In this document: positions 12,365 to 22,924 of the stretch, one piece after another | How positions within the stretch are numbered: the first letter of the stretch is position 1 | Layout: each line of letters starts with the position of its first letter | Source: Adiantum capillus-veneris | Lineage: Eukaryota; Streptophyta; Polypodiopsida; Polypodiales; Pteridaceae | Direction: 5' to 3' | Length of the DNA: 64,000 bases | Assembly: GCA_014529385.2 (NCBI GenBank) | Contig: CM043951.1 | Span: forward strand, 108,908,469 to 108,972,468 | The notes under the pieces: model-generated | What the model was told of the DNA's origin: nothing | What the model saw: the letters and a program-made list of their open reading frames with translations, nothing else | Database searches by the model: none | Translations under genes and position numbers: made by a program

Positions 12365-13387
12365 CCCCTCAGCACCCCCCTTGCTTGCTTGGGGTGAGTT
12401 GTAGCTTTTCCACATGCTTCAAGCTCATTGGATCCCTCTCCCCCCTAGCCAATCACATGCAGCATGCATTCACGTACATGGGTAGTCTTTCGACAAGTGT
12501 CCTCCTTACCCCTTAGAGAGAGAGAGCTCGAAAATATCTAGACATTTGTTGGATGGAACTAGAAGCTCATTGGACCCCTCTTTAGCCCAACCAATAGCAT
12601 TTAATCACACCATGTGGCTAAGCATAGGGAGAGTCTGACATGTGTCCCATGTGCCCTTTGAGAAAAGGGGTTCCCTTTGGGTGGGTGGGAGGTTAAGTAA
12701 AAGATTCCTCTAACTTTGAGACTTTCATGCATGGGAAGCTTCTGAAGCACCTTCCTCATTAAGTTTGTAGGGTCTCTTTTTGACTCAAGCACCTTACCCC
12801 CCATGCATAGGAAGCTTCTCAAGCACCTTCCGCATTAAGTTTGTAGAGTCTCTTTTTGACTCAAGCACCTTACCCCCCATGCATAAGAAGCTTCTCGATC
12901 ACCTTCCTCATCAAGCATGACAAGCACCTCAAGCATCTGAGTCATCAAGCACGACAAGCACCTCAAGCTTAGGTTGGGTTCCCACCTCAAGCTCAGCCCT
13001 AGATTACCTAATGTCAAAGTACTTTTAACACTAACCATTGGAGGTCTTTAATGAAGCTAACCCTAAGGTCTTTTAGCTCCATTAGATGCACGTTTCTCTT
13101 TGATAGACTACCTCGTTGTGGACACCTATTGAGATGTAACCATCTCTCCTCTTGGTCCCCTGTTGAGTTAAGTCTAGAAGCACATATTTCACATTGGTCT
13201 TTGATAGACCATCTTATTTTGGACCCCTATTGAGATGCAAGCATCTCTCCTTGTGGTCCCGTGTTGCGATAGGTCTAGAAGCACATGTCTCTATTCTAAC
13301 TCTTGTTCCCATTTATTCTCCCACATTAAATGATCAGTATAATATGAGAAAATCATTTGGCAAAGTTAGATATTATATTTTATGACA
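11623..13387 (-). repeat. Element A 5' LTR (right copy)
   Basis: Direct repeat of 4657-6457, starting TGCAATCGAAATGGCC and ending TATGACA on the plus strand. It contains an extra (GT)n run at about 12311-12360 where the left copy has only a few GT units, another case of microsatellite change between LTRs of one element. Confidence 0.93.
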
Positions 13388-13683
13388 AGTTTATTTGGAA
13401 TGGTATGCAAATTCATGGACAAAATAATTTACACAACATATTGTACCACATGTGCAATGTCTTTATGAGATTTATTGTGGATCTACCGACTACCATACAA
13501 GGTGCACACTCAGTATGTGTGTTTGTTTATTGATTGATTACATTGTATATGTTTATTCAATCAAGTTCACTCTTTAACCAAGTTGGTTCATTCCAATCTG
13601 TATAGCTTTTATGGATTGCATCACAATTTTGTGAGTAAGTGAGAATGCATGTTTACCAATCATTTTTGGAGGACTTTCTGTAA
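13388..13683. other. Pre-insertion flank, no gene seen
   Basis: Short AT-rich stretch between element A and the solo LTR. No coding frame or repeat is recognised. Confidence 0.5.
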
Positions 13684-13687
13684 ACGG

Positions 13688-15413
13688 TGAAGGGAACAAA
13701 GCGAACCCCGAACCCCGACGGCCTCTAAAACACCAGGGACCGAATGGCGCGCCTCGACCCTGTCATGGTAAAGCAAACAGGGGGCACCACCTAGCTTCAG
13801 CGGCTAGGACGCAAACAACACACCACCATAACAAAGTTTTCATCCAAGAGAGATGGATGCTTGGGAGTAATGATGAACAGGAAGGGAAATGAGATCAAGT
13901 GAGAGAGAGAGAGAGAGAGAGTGAGGGAGGGGGTATTGCGGCTTAGTACTTAGGCACCACAGAAAGATGGCGAATCCGCACACCCTTCACACATACACAA
14001 GCTCACTCCAAACACAAGAGTAGGTGGCGATTCCGCACACCTCACATGGGCAAAACATACTCACAAAACCTCAAGCTTTATTTAGAGAATAAGGCGATGA
14101 AATGGGGAGCATAGGGTAGGGGAATGAGAAGGAAGAGAGTGGTAGAGCACATGGCGGATAGGTGGGAGTTGATGGCGAAGACTCGCATGAGTGTTATGGC
14201 CATCATCCTTCATTTAGCTTCCCTTCATCTTCCATAGCCCAAGATTGTAGAGGTCATGCTCAAGACGAGCATGGTGATTGCGGTGATGGTGATGGTGAGC
14301 TCTCATGGCCTCCTTATATAGGGAAGGAGGAGAGGATTTAGTAATATTTCTAATTGAAGTGAGTGTCCCACTCTGGTGACTAGGAAAATGGGGTGCATGT
14401 GACTGTGGCTCCCATCTTGTCTCCTCATTATTTAAAATACCAGAGTCAATAGAGAGACAAGAAGAGAGAATGTGGGTAGGATGTAGAGGATAGGAAATAT
14501 TTACAATAGTCTAGCCTTGGCTAGACATAAGCTTATTAGGGAGAGAAGAGAGAGGTAAGAAAATTATAAGTGAGGTTGTCGAAGGTGGATATTTGTTGAT
14601 GAGGATGGATCCTCCAAAAATGGTGATAGAATCACTCTAGACTTGCCAAGACCTCATTAAAAGAGCCTTGTCTCTTGTAATCATGCTTGAAGACTTGTAG
14701 AACCATAGCCATTCTAGAGGGAAGAAAACTAGGGATGGCCTGTGTCACCATTACATGAGAAAACTGCGGTCTACTAAAAAAATCATAGCTCCGCGTTCAT
14801 AACTGCAAAAATTCTGAAAAAAATTCAGCTAAAAGTTGAGATCACGAGCTACATCTTTTATGTTGAACGCTCCTTCAGATTCGGGGTTCTTCTTTACTTA
14901 AAAAATTCAGCCAAATAATGTATTATTTGTGGCTGCAAAAGTCTTTTGGTGGTCCCCTTTGAGTGGACTTCTCTCTTGCCTTCAAGTGTAAGCTCCTTCA
15001 TGTGTATGAAAACATGACCTAGAGTTTTGAAAATATTGGCAATCATCTAGATGGAGGTATTATTGAAATTTGAAAGTGGGGTTGAGGTTTGAAAATGAAA
15101 ACTAGTGAATAAAATATTTGGTAGGGTGGAATAATATATATACATGAAAAATATATTAGAAAATACTAAACTATATAATGTAATTTAGAATATATATATT
15201 TAATATTTAAGGTCAAAAGAGATATCAACAAAGAAAGCTTACTTATTTATGCTACATCGTGATTGATTAGCATAAGTCTTATTTATTTAATAAAGGCTAA
15301 AACTTTTGTGAAAAAGGGAAGAAAAATCAAAAGTAACTTATATAATAGGAAATATTTTGGTAAAAGGGCAAAGATATATGGGGGGGTTCCCATGCATGGA
15401 AAAGCTTGCCTCA
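13688..15413 (-). mobile_element. Solo LTR of the element B family
   Basis: Aligns over its whole length with both LTRs of element B (43410-45368 and 52049-54030), including the block around CTCCTTATATAGGGAAGGAG and the shared end TTCCCATGCATGGAAAAGCTTGCCTCA. It starts TG and ends CA and is bounded by a perfect 4-bp duplication ACGG (13684-13687 and 15414-15417). There is no internal sequence, so it arose by LTR-LTR recombination. It is more divergent than the element B LTRs, hence older or another subfamily. The minus strand carries a TATATAAGG box near 14315, consistent with the LTR promoter. Confidence 0.92.
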
Positions 15414-15890
15414 ACGGGTGCGAAGAAAACAACAATACATTCTTTCACTCATCTAAAAACAGATGGGTTGTTGTTAAGTATTAACCTCGTGCTAAACTAA
15501 GAGTATACATTTGCGAGAAGCAACTTAACTGACAAAGATTACCTTTCTAGTTTGGAGTTTGTTCATCATGAAGCAAAACATGTTGCGAGTCTAACTTTAG
15601 CTTTTTTAGGTTTAAATCAGGATTCTCAACCTTGAATACAGGTTATGGTGGGGTTGTCTACTGATAGAAATGACGGCAATTCAAGGACTTAATACAGGCT
15701 GATGAGTTATGCCAACAGGTCACTTGTATGGCAAATTGAGAAGAGGTATTTCCGAATGTTCCAGTATCTTGAGAAACTCTGACTCTTGTCATTCACTTAA
15801 ACACCTCCTAGTTGTGGTAACTCTTTTACAATACTCAAGTGAGTTATAAATAAAGTCTACACACTATATTGGATTTAAGCCGGTTACACC
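15414..15890. other. Unassigned sequence between solo LTR and gypsy 3' end
   Basis: No open frame of note. It is probably the decayed upstream part of the plus-strand gypsy element that ends at 16068, but no domain can be named. Confidence 0.4.
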
Positions 15891-15895
15891 AATAG

Positions 15896-16205
15896 TTGTA
15901 CATGGACAACAATGTGGAAAATCAAGATGTTTCTCTTGGTTTCATTGAACCCCCTACTGAATTGTGTAATGGTCACATGGTGCCACTATGGAAAACATTA
16001 GTGTTCTTGAGAAGATCTCGCCACTTCTGTTTTCGAGGACGAAAACGCTTCTCCAAGGGGGGAGTAATGTCATGCCAAGGGTAGGACTAGGACGGTACGG
16101 CCCTGGAAAAGTGTCGTACATGCTTACAGTATAGGGTTCTATATATAGCTAAGAGCTAGAGGACCAGGGACTTATATATAGGACAAATGGGTGGTTATTC
16201 GCAAG
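15896..16205 (+). mobile_element. 3' end of a plus-strand gypsy element and start of its LTR
   Basis: The sequence TTTTCGAGGACGAAAACGCT followed by CCAAGGGGGGAGTAA is the typical end of a gypsy polyprotein and its polypurine tract. The LTR then starts TGTCATGCC at 16068. Two TATATA boxes lie at about 16140-16175. The rest of the LTR is lost where the minus-strand fragment begins near 16225. Confidence 0.6.
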
Positions 16206-16224
16206 TTTTTGGTCTAGACCAAGA

Positions 16225-17640
16225 TTATATAGCTTCAATTTTCTTGGAGTCTACATGTATTCCCTTTCTTGATACAATGTGTCCCAAATACTCAATTTCA
16301 AATTGGAAAAATGAACTCTTTTCGGGGTTTAGGTATATGTGATTTTGTGGAAGAATGTCAAAGACACGTGTTAAATGATCTTTATGTTCTAGCTCAGATT
16401 TACTAAACACAAGAATACCATTAAAAAATACAATGACAAAGTCTTTATGGTCAATGAAAATTTGGTTCATTATACGAACGAAAGTAGCTAGTGCATTTGT
16501 CAGACCAAATGGCATGACAAGAAATTCATAGTGTCCCATTTGTGTTTTGAATGCATTTTTATAGACATCTTCTTAAAATATTTTAACTTGGTGATATCCG
16601 GATTTAAGGTCTATTTTGCTAAAAATATTTTCTCCTTTCAATTTGTCCAATAGATCATCCACTATGGGAATAGAAAATATATTATTAATGATGATCTTGT
16701 TTAGAGCCCTGCAGTCAATCCTCATACAAAAGGTTCCATTTTTATTCTTAACAAGAAGTATTGGAGCTCCGTATGGTGAACTACTCGGTCTAATAAGACC
16801 CCGGTCAAGTAAATCTGTGATTTGATTTTGTATTTCCCTATGTGCGGTTGGGTTACATAGTATGGTGCTCTGCAAGGAGGTTCACTATCCAGGATAATGT
16901 CACTTATATTGTCTTCACGACGCGATGGTGGTATTACAAGAGACAGATCATGCATGAAAAATTGTTTAAATTGTGAGAGAAATTCATCGTGTGAAGAGTC
17001 TTGAGGAGTTTCAATTTGAGCAGAAAGTTGGTTTACAAGCACTAGAAAAAAATTTCCTTGCTTTTGAATTGCTCGTTTGGCTTGAGTGGTGTGAGAAGGT
17101 AGCAAAAATTTCTCATGTTCCAGGATTATTTGAATAAAGTAGGTTTTGTTTTCATGGGTGAGAGTTAAAGTGCATATTTTGTAATTGATTGTAGGGCTAA
17201 ATTCATGTCGAAAAGACATCCCCAAAATCATAGAAATACCATACAGTGGTGCGAATATAAATGTATGTGTATGAAAAAAATCACCATTGCAAGCTTCAAC
17301 ATTGGCTGGAATTTTACAGAAACATTGATTACTAAAAACAGTTTTCATTTTGTGAGGTGAAGAGAGTTGTGAAAGAGAAAGTTGATGTGCCGACCGTGTA
17401 GAGATGAAGTCATGGCTACTACCATCATCTAAAAGTATAGTGATATCTTCACCTTTAATTGTGCCTTTCACTTTGAGAAGGGTGCGTGGAGAATACCTAA
17501 AGAAGGATCTTCATTGGCATCATACTCAGGATCAAAGACCTCAACTTTATTGTCATCAGGAGTAGCATATTCAATAAGGTTGATTTGTGCACTGTTTGGG
17601 CGGACCTATGAGACCAAAAGGTTACATGTGGTGAATCTAA
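16225..17640 (-). pseudogene. Gypsy protease/reverse transcriptase fragment
   Basis: Fragment of a minus-strand polyprotein. Protease active-site block LLDDGSSHDFIST at the start of 16722-17471, then YGISMILGMSFRHEF. RT N-terminal blocks RPSSSPYGAPILLVKNKNGT, ALNKIIINNIFSIPIVDDLL and FSKIDLKSGYHQVKIF (16573-16875), a single stop near 16571, then HYEFLVMPFGLTNALATF and VFFNGILVFSKSE (16225-16539). The RT signature is normally YxDD; here the position reads Phe-Asn-Gly, so both catalytic Asp residues are lost. A one-base frameshift lies near 17480. RNase H and integrase are absent; the fragment stops at KKIEAI. Gag is also missing. Confidence 0.88.
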
Positions 17641-17718
17641 TACCATGTTTGGGTACAAAAAGTACAAAGAGCTGAAAAGAAAATAGTGGGTAGGGGTGGG
17701 GTGAAAGTTGATACAAGG

Positions 17719-17719
<1 letters not shown>

Positions 17720-17782
<63 letters not shown>
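17720..17782. repeat. (GA)n microsatellite at a junction
   Basis: A GA run that sits inside the element E LTR, comparable with 36091-36184. To its right the sequence matches the other E LTR copy. To its left it no longer matches and instead leads into the gypsy protease fragment. The microsatellite is therefore at or near a recombination breakpoint. Confidence 0.85.
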
Positions 17783-17784
<2 letters not shown>

Positions 17785-18050
17785 ACAAAACACTATGTGT
17801 GGAAGAGGGGGTGATCGGTCCCCCCATGACTACCATGAGCAGAAGACCCAATACAACAACCAGATGATAGATGTGGGTACCCCCCTGGCTCCATAAATAG
17901 GTGGGCGCCTGGACAAAGGTGGGCGGCTGGCCCGGAGTGGTGGGCGGTCAGACAATGCAGTCTAAATGCATATGCAAAGAGGGGCCAGTCCGGAGATATA
18001 CTAGCCATACATGTATGCCCTAGACTTGTGAAGCAGAAGAGTGGTGTAAG
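17783..18050 (-). repeat. Element E LTR, left copy (truncated)
   Basis: From ACACAAAACACTATGTGTGG to the end AGTCTAACA it matches 36185-36386, with about 65 bp of extra sequence here (around 17830-17940). On the minus strand the LTR starts TGTTAGACTTACACCAC. Directly to its right (18051 on) the minus strand reads GCTGAGAGGGGG, a polypurine tract, and just beyond that a short frame that could be the end of a copia-type RNase H. These mark it as the 3' LTR of a minus-strand element whose internal part lies to the right. Confidence 0.7.
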
Positions 18051-18062
18051 TCTAACACCCCC
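18051..18062 (-). other. Element E polypurine tract
   Basis: The minus strand reads GCTGAGAGGGGG immediately before the LTR start TGTTAGAC. Confidence 0.65.
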
Positions 18063-18127
18063 TCTCAGCACCTGATGTTGAACAAACCGCGTGAAGCCGA
18101 AGATGTGAGGCAAATGATGAAGATGTT

Positions 18128-19350
18128 TGTTATTGCTAAATAGACTATTTTCTTATTTTCTTATTTAATTTCTTTTTATTGAAATTAGGATATTTAAAGA
18201 TGTGCACTTGAACCGTAAGGTTAGGAACTGTAGATCTACTAGAATTATTAAAAGCCATCAGGAATGGAAAACTCTGATGTGTCATGTGATGGATGACATT
18301 AAGCATCGGAAAGGGAATATCTCGGTGGTATGGCAGGAAATCCGAACTGGAAAGAGGAATACGCGTAAAGACACAAGCACAAGAATAAAGATGGATTCTG
18401 AGAAGCTTTTCTTAAAAAGTGGAACATTTTAACGAGTTTTTCGGGAAGAGCAGTCGCTTTCCCGCAAGGAATCTATGTCTGCATTGCATTTGTGCATGTG
18501 GTTGCATCCGGAGACGCCTGGGAAGTGTTGTGAAAAGCATTTTTTTAAACTTATAAGGTTTTATTGAGTTTTTGGGCAGGTTCACACTAATTTTAAAATA
18601 TGTCGGTCGCCCACTTAATAAGTGGACAGCCACTTAGAAAATAAAGAACCAAAACCAGCCAGAGAATTCTCTCTCCCTATTTTGGGTAGAAGAGCTATAA
18701 TAGTAAAATAATATTAAAAAAATCGTTGCGAGCTCTACGCAGCCAGTCTCTACTCAGCTATTCCTACTGTGGCCAGTGAGCTATAAAAGCACCACATGCC
18801 CTCACTCAGAGGAGGAGTTGCCAACGCCAGCAAGAGAAGACTCTGCCGCAAGAAGACGCAAGAGATCACGAGACTGCGAAGCACGAAAGTCGCTTTTCCC
18901 GTGCAAGAGAGACATGTATCTATTGTGGATTCGCTATACGAATTGTTGTCCTGTGTTTGTGTGTGTGTTTGGAGGTACTTCATTGCAAAGGAGAAGCGGG
19001 AAGGCTTCGGTCTACGCTTGGGAATTCCGAGAACGGAATTCGAAAATTGTCTGTGGAGTCTCGACTCCGAGTACAGACGGAAAAAGGATTGAGAGCTCAT
19101 CTCTCAGATTTCCCTTACGGGAAGGAACGACCATCAAGTCAAAGAATTAGAACGGAGGGGTTTTCTCTGGTTCTTGTGCTTGTAAAAGAATTCTCCCTAA
19201 TAGAGGATTCTCTTTAAGGGGGGGGGGCGGGGGAACCAGCCCATCTTCTGGTCCCAAATACTGTGTCAAACTTCTCCCTCAACTCTGTTTAGTTGAAATA
19301 TTATTTATTTTCATCTCGTTGATGATTCGTGTGTGCTCCCGTTTGTGACA
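18128..19350 (+). repeat. Element D 5' LTR
   Basis: Starts TGTTATTGCTAAATAGAC and ends GTTTGTGACA directly before the primer site. A TATA box (CTATAAAAG) lies at about 18780-18788, leaving roughly 560 bp of transcribed R/U5. It contains a poly(G) run near 19217-19229. Small open frames in U5 have no recognised product. Confidence 0.75.
18780..18788 (+). promoter_or_regulatory. TATA box of the element D LTR
   Basis: CTATAAAAG within U3, in the correct orientation for transcription of gag. Confidence 0.6.
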
Positions 19351-19351
19351 T

Positions 19352-19363
19352 TGGTATCAGAGC
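19352..19363 (+). other. Element D primer-binding site (initiator tRNA-Met)
   Basis: TGGTATCAGAGC one base after the CA end of the LTR. Confidence 0.9.
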
Positions 19364-19409
19364 TCGCATTCCTCTCTTTCTCTGCAAAGGAGGACGATTC
19401 CGGGAAGGA

Positions 19410-20462
19410 ATGAGAGAAACCATGACAAGCCACGAAAGAACCGCTGAAGACGAACTTCAGCAAGTGCGAGCCCAACTCGCGGAATTGCAACAACTCATTT
19501 CGTTTTCCGGCTGTCCAAAAGGCTTTGGACGGAATCAAGAAGCCGCAAGGAACAGATGTCGATTGGCGTCAGGAAAATTCTGCTAATGGAAGTAATCCGC
19601 AGGTGGATGGTGCAGAAACAGGTGCCGAAACGCACAAGGATCTCTGGATGAGGACAAACGGCCTTCCAAGAGCAAGGGCCAGGAAAAAGAACTTTCTCTG
19701 CTTAACAAATGCAAGGATGTCTCTATCTCTTCTCCATCATACTCTCTTGACTATACTACTACATCTACTTCTCATACAGTATCTAAATCTTCTCCCAAGA
19801 AGAAAACTCCTACTACTTCCCTACATACTACTAAAGAGAAGCCCCAATTCAAGAGGGATAACTGCAGACGTCACCGCAAGATGCGGATTTTCAAATCTGA
19901 TGACAAGGATGTGAAGTTTGATAACTACACAGGACAGAGAGATATCTCCAAGGCACTGTCTTTCATCAGGCACTTTAAAGTTTCTTTTGCCAACAGAAAC
20001 TTCACTAAAAAATCCAAGTTGCATCATGTTGGGATGCATCTCAAGGAGATTGCAAGCAACTGGTGGTTAGCCAAAATTCTGGAAGATACTCAAGCCAGAA
20101 CCTGGGCTCAATTCAAAGCTGAATTCTATGAACAATTTCTTCCACCTGATTTCGAGAAGGACATTCGGAAGGAATGGGACTGGCTCGCCCAAAAGGAACA
20201 TGAGAAAGTCACCACTTTTGTTGACAAGTATTGGTCGGTTCTTCTAAAGATTACTCCTTTCATGAAGATCTCCGACGAGGAAAAGATGCAAAATTTTGAA
20301 CCAGGTCTCCTACCACAGCTTCGGAAGAGCGTGAAGGTGTATCCTCATAATACCCTTCAGAGGATGATGGAGTCAGCAATCATTGTTGAGGACCTACACT
20401 CTAACTACATAAGAGATACTCCAACCGAAGCAGACTATCCATTATCAGGACCGAACACTTAA
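19410..20462 (+). pseudogene. Element D Gag
   Basis: The best-preserved part is 19881-20462 (193 residues): VKFDNYTGQRDISKALSFIR, GMHLKEIASNWWLAKIL, TWAQFKAEFYEQFLPPDF and LAQKEHEKVTTFVDKYW, the order and motifs of the retrotransposon gag capsid family (W near the centre, then F-x-x-x-F). The frame continues upstream through a Ser/Thr/Lys-rich linker. The N-terminus (MTSHERTAEDELQQVRAQLA, from 19409) is in another frame, so at least one frameshift is present. No zinc knuckle or protease follows; the frame stops after GPNT at 20462. Confidence 0.85.
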
Positions 20463-20600
20463 GTCTAGAAAGATTTCACTCTAGATGCTCAGTGGATGAT
20501 CGAGTAGGAATTAGCATCCTATCCCAAGATTTTGGAAGGATATATAAAAGCACTACAATTGAGGAAAACTATTTAGAAGCTAGAGGGATGTTGCTAAATG
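20403..20600 (+). repeat. LINE-flanking direct repeat, left copy
   Basis: Contains the last residues of element D gag, its 3' untranslated tail and the LTR start. It matches 33862-34058 over about 197 bp with roughly one difference in ten, mostly transitions. The LINE and element C lie between the copies. Confidence 0.88.
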
Positions 20601-20611
20601 GACTATTTTCA

Positions 20612-21385
20612 ATAAAACCCGAGTTCCCCCCCTCCGCCTCCTGCTCCCGCCACCTCTCCTCCTCGCCCCTCTACCTTTGTCGATCCCCCTCGCCCCTCTT
20701 CTCCCCCACCTCCCCCTGCCCCTACACCCCCTCTCCCACTCCAGTCCCACAGTCGACCCAGGGGACAGAGCCATCCCCGGTTGCTAGGAGATGTCTTGGC
20801 AACGCCTTTGCCATGAGTCGCTTGCCGAAAGAGGGACAGCCTTTCTTGTGACCCCCTCTTTTGGTACAAGCGTCTCCCTTTGCAGCAGTCGCTCGTGGTC
20901 TGACGAGCTTCGACATTTGGCACCGATGGGACTTCTTTGCTTACGACTTCACACGCTTTCTCGGCGACTCCTCATCAGACCTTGAGGCAGACTTCTTCAG
21001 GGTTCATGTTATGTTCCTTGCAGCTAGGGGGGTAGAGGCCTTGGACTCAACGGTTGACTTATCTTTTCCCCTTTGCGCCAGGGACCAGACTAAGTGGACT
21101 CTCGACTCAGTGTTAAAGTGGCTACAGACACAGGCCCTAGAGTTCTCTCACCACATGGGAGACCTAAGAGTTACAGACATGTGTCAGACTCTTTTGCCAT
21201 TGGCCAAGTTTGTTGTGACCCCTCTAGATGTAGCATGATGTAGACACATTGTGGTTCACTTCTTTGTTGATATGCAGTGCCCGCCATGCTATGTACACAT
21301 TCATGAGGACTCCTCGACAGAGGAGGCTGCTTTACGCACGGCTCGGTCTACTTAGGCTTGGGCCAGGCACTCTTTGCAGTTACGC
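20612..21385 (+). pseudogene. LINE ORF1-like region
   Basis: A Pro/Ser-rich N-terminal stretch (20612-20850), then a frame at 20861-21238 with LTSFDIWHRWDFFAYDFTRF and QTKWTLDSVLKWLQTQALEF, then a Cys/His-containing piece (MQCPPCYVHIHE) that may be a decayed CCHC knuckle. Plant L1 ORF1 proteins bind RNA and end in a CCHC motif. Position upstream of the endonuclease on the same strand supports this reading, but no motif is diagnostic. The frame seems to resume at 29393 on the far side of element C. Confidence 0.5.
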
Positions 21386-22612
21386 TGTCAGGCATTTTTT
21401 AGATGAAGATAAACTCACTAATCCATGCTAAAAATCTTGCTCACTAGCCTCGAGTACATAGATGTATGTAATGCTTCGGTAATGCTTTGAGTTTTCGGAG
21501 TGCTCTTGCAAAATATATGTATAAAGTCTTGGTTTTGCTTAGTCATTTGCAAGAGTTTCAGGTTGGTCGAACTTCTAAAGGGTGGTTTTTAATAAGTATT
21601 TTTAGTCGTCCTTGATAGCCAGTGAAACAGACTCATACATCATGAGTTACATGCATTTGAAGTGAGTGGCTCCTTACTTAGAAAGTGGGTGTGGATGCAT
21701 GCAAGGAAATTCAAGTGGGATGATTTGATAAGATTTGATTAGAAAAAGTATGGCTGAGGATATCTGGAGATAGACGAAGTGATAAGCTCCGAACCGGGCT
21801 TAACAGCGTCGCATTCGGTGCTCGGAGTCACCCGCCACGCCTCCGCCAAGATTGCTCGGTGTGGAGAGCAAAATAGGAAATTGATAGGCTTAAGTGGGGA
21901 TGTGGGAGGATGGTGCCAAGTGGCAATGGAGTAATCCCACATGGGTGGGAGCAAGTGAAAATTGGAGGGTATAAGGGGGGGAGTGGGTACCCCTAAGGGT
22001 GTATCAAAGGAGCAAATGAAGCCTCCTTGCCTTGCTAATGAGGGCTTGTGGGTGTTGGGGGCGAGAGGGGGCACCCTTTTTTAGTTCCCACTGCTGCCTA
22101 GGCACCAGGCCACCTTTTTGGTCCACTAGACATCTCGCTTCCCCACTTGCCTTGGTCAAAAAGTGACTGACATCTCATTTTTCACCCAAAAAGGCCTAAA
22201 ATGGACCAATTAAAAGGTGCCCAAAGGGGGAAATGATGTCAGCTAAGAGGAGAGAGAAAATCCCTTGGTATAAGAGCAAAAAATATCCCCTTTTAATAGC
22301 TGCAATTCCCTACACATCTTTTTTGCTTACAGAGACTAGCCTTTGAGAGATACCCCAACTTCAAAAGCTTGTAACTCTCTCATCTGTTGAAGCATATGGA
22401 TACTCTACGAAGGTCTACACGACACGAGCTTCATCTTTATGGTCTCGGTTTTTTGCAATTTTAATCATGGTTCGGGTTAGGGTTGTTTCTTGCCCAAATT
22501 TACAGGTGTTCAACATAGGTGTTTTCCGCAGCTATATGGTGTTTCCTTCCGATGGTGTGGTGTGTGCAAGGCTATCGAGGTTCTCGTTTTCTTGCTTGTT
22601 TGCACGCTAACT
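21386..22612 (+). repeat. Element C 5' LTR
   Basis: Starts TGTCAGGCATTTTTTAG and ends near CACGCTAACT; a direct repeat of 28229-29392. The expected terminal CA is CT here. The copies share blocks such as CCGCCACGCCTCCGCCAAGA and AGTGATAAGCTCCGA. Confidence 0.82.
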
Positions 22613-22615
22613 CCG

Positions 22616-22634
22616 TTTTTGTGCCCCCACGGAG
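22616..22634 (+). other. Element C primer-binding site
   Basis: TTTTTGTGCCCCCACGGAG resembles the element B site TTTGGTGCCCCCACTGAGG with mutations. I do not assign the tRNA. Confidence 0.6.
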
Positions 22635-22924
22635 AAGCAAGTGCTCCTATGGTCCAATTCCTGTGAAAAATGTATATTCTGCAGGCAGTGAATGTAAAAG
22701 GGATGTGGGTCCTTATGAACAACCGCCTATGTATGTGCAAATTGTGGACAGCACTTGAGGTGGTCGTATAATTGGATTGCAGCCTTTGGAGGGTCTTGAG
22801 GTTTTGTGAATCCAAGCATTGTGGGCCGGGTTATCTAGTGTGAGGTGGATTAGGTACTGGAGTGATCCATCGACATCCCTTGAGCTTTCGACGTCACATG
22901 TAAGTGTTTTTGTGGCAATCAAAC

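Larger units (their letters stand above)
4657..13387 (-). mobile_element. Element A: Ty3/gypsy LTR retrotransposon, degenerate
   Basis: A full-length 8.7-kb insertion with two long direct LTRs, both starting TG and ending CA. It has an initiator-Met primer site inside the right LTR, a polypurine tract inside the left LTR, and a 4-bp target duplication AGTT (4653-4656 and 13388-13391). The order on the minus strand is gag, protease, RT, RNase H, integrase, which defines Ty3/gypsy. All coding domains carry stops, frameshifts or deletions, so it cannot move on its own. The two LTRs are still easily alignable base by base, so the insertion is moderately old. Confidence 0.93.
18128..20611 (+). mobile_element. 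Element D: gag-only LTR retrotransposon, 3' truncated
   Basis: 5' LTR 18128-19350, primer site 19352-19363, a single gag region 19410-20462, a purine-rich tract CTAGAGGGA, and the first ~22 bp of the 3' LTR (20589-20611, TGTTGCTAAATGGACTATTTTC, matching 18128-18154). The internal region is only about 1.24 kb, so there is no room for protease, RT, RNase H or integrase. This is the layout of non-autonomous TR-GAG-type elements that borrow enzymes from a partner. Its 3' LTR is cut off by the LINE insertion. Confidence 0.75.

Noticed and set aside
17641-17653. Primer-site-like TGGTATTAGATT on the minus strand next to the E LTR
   Set aside because: Three mismatches to TGGTATCAGAGC and located beyond the point where LTR homology ends; the polypurine tract on the other side argues for a 3' LTR. 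Left unassigned.
19352-19370. Fragment of a tRNA-Met gene
   Set aside because: Only the 12-nt primer site matches, right after an LTR end; no tRNA body is present. The same applies at 11610, 36057 and 37740.
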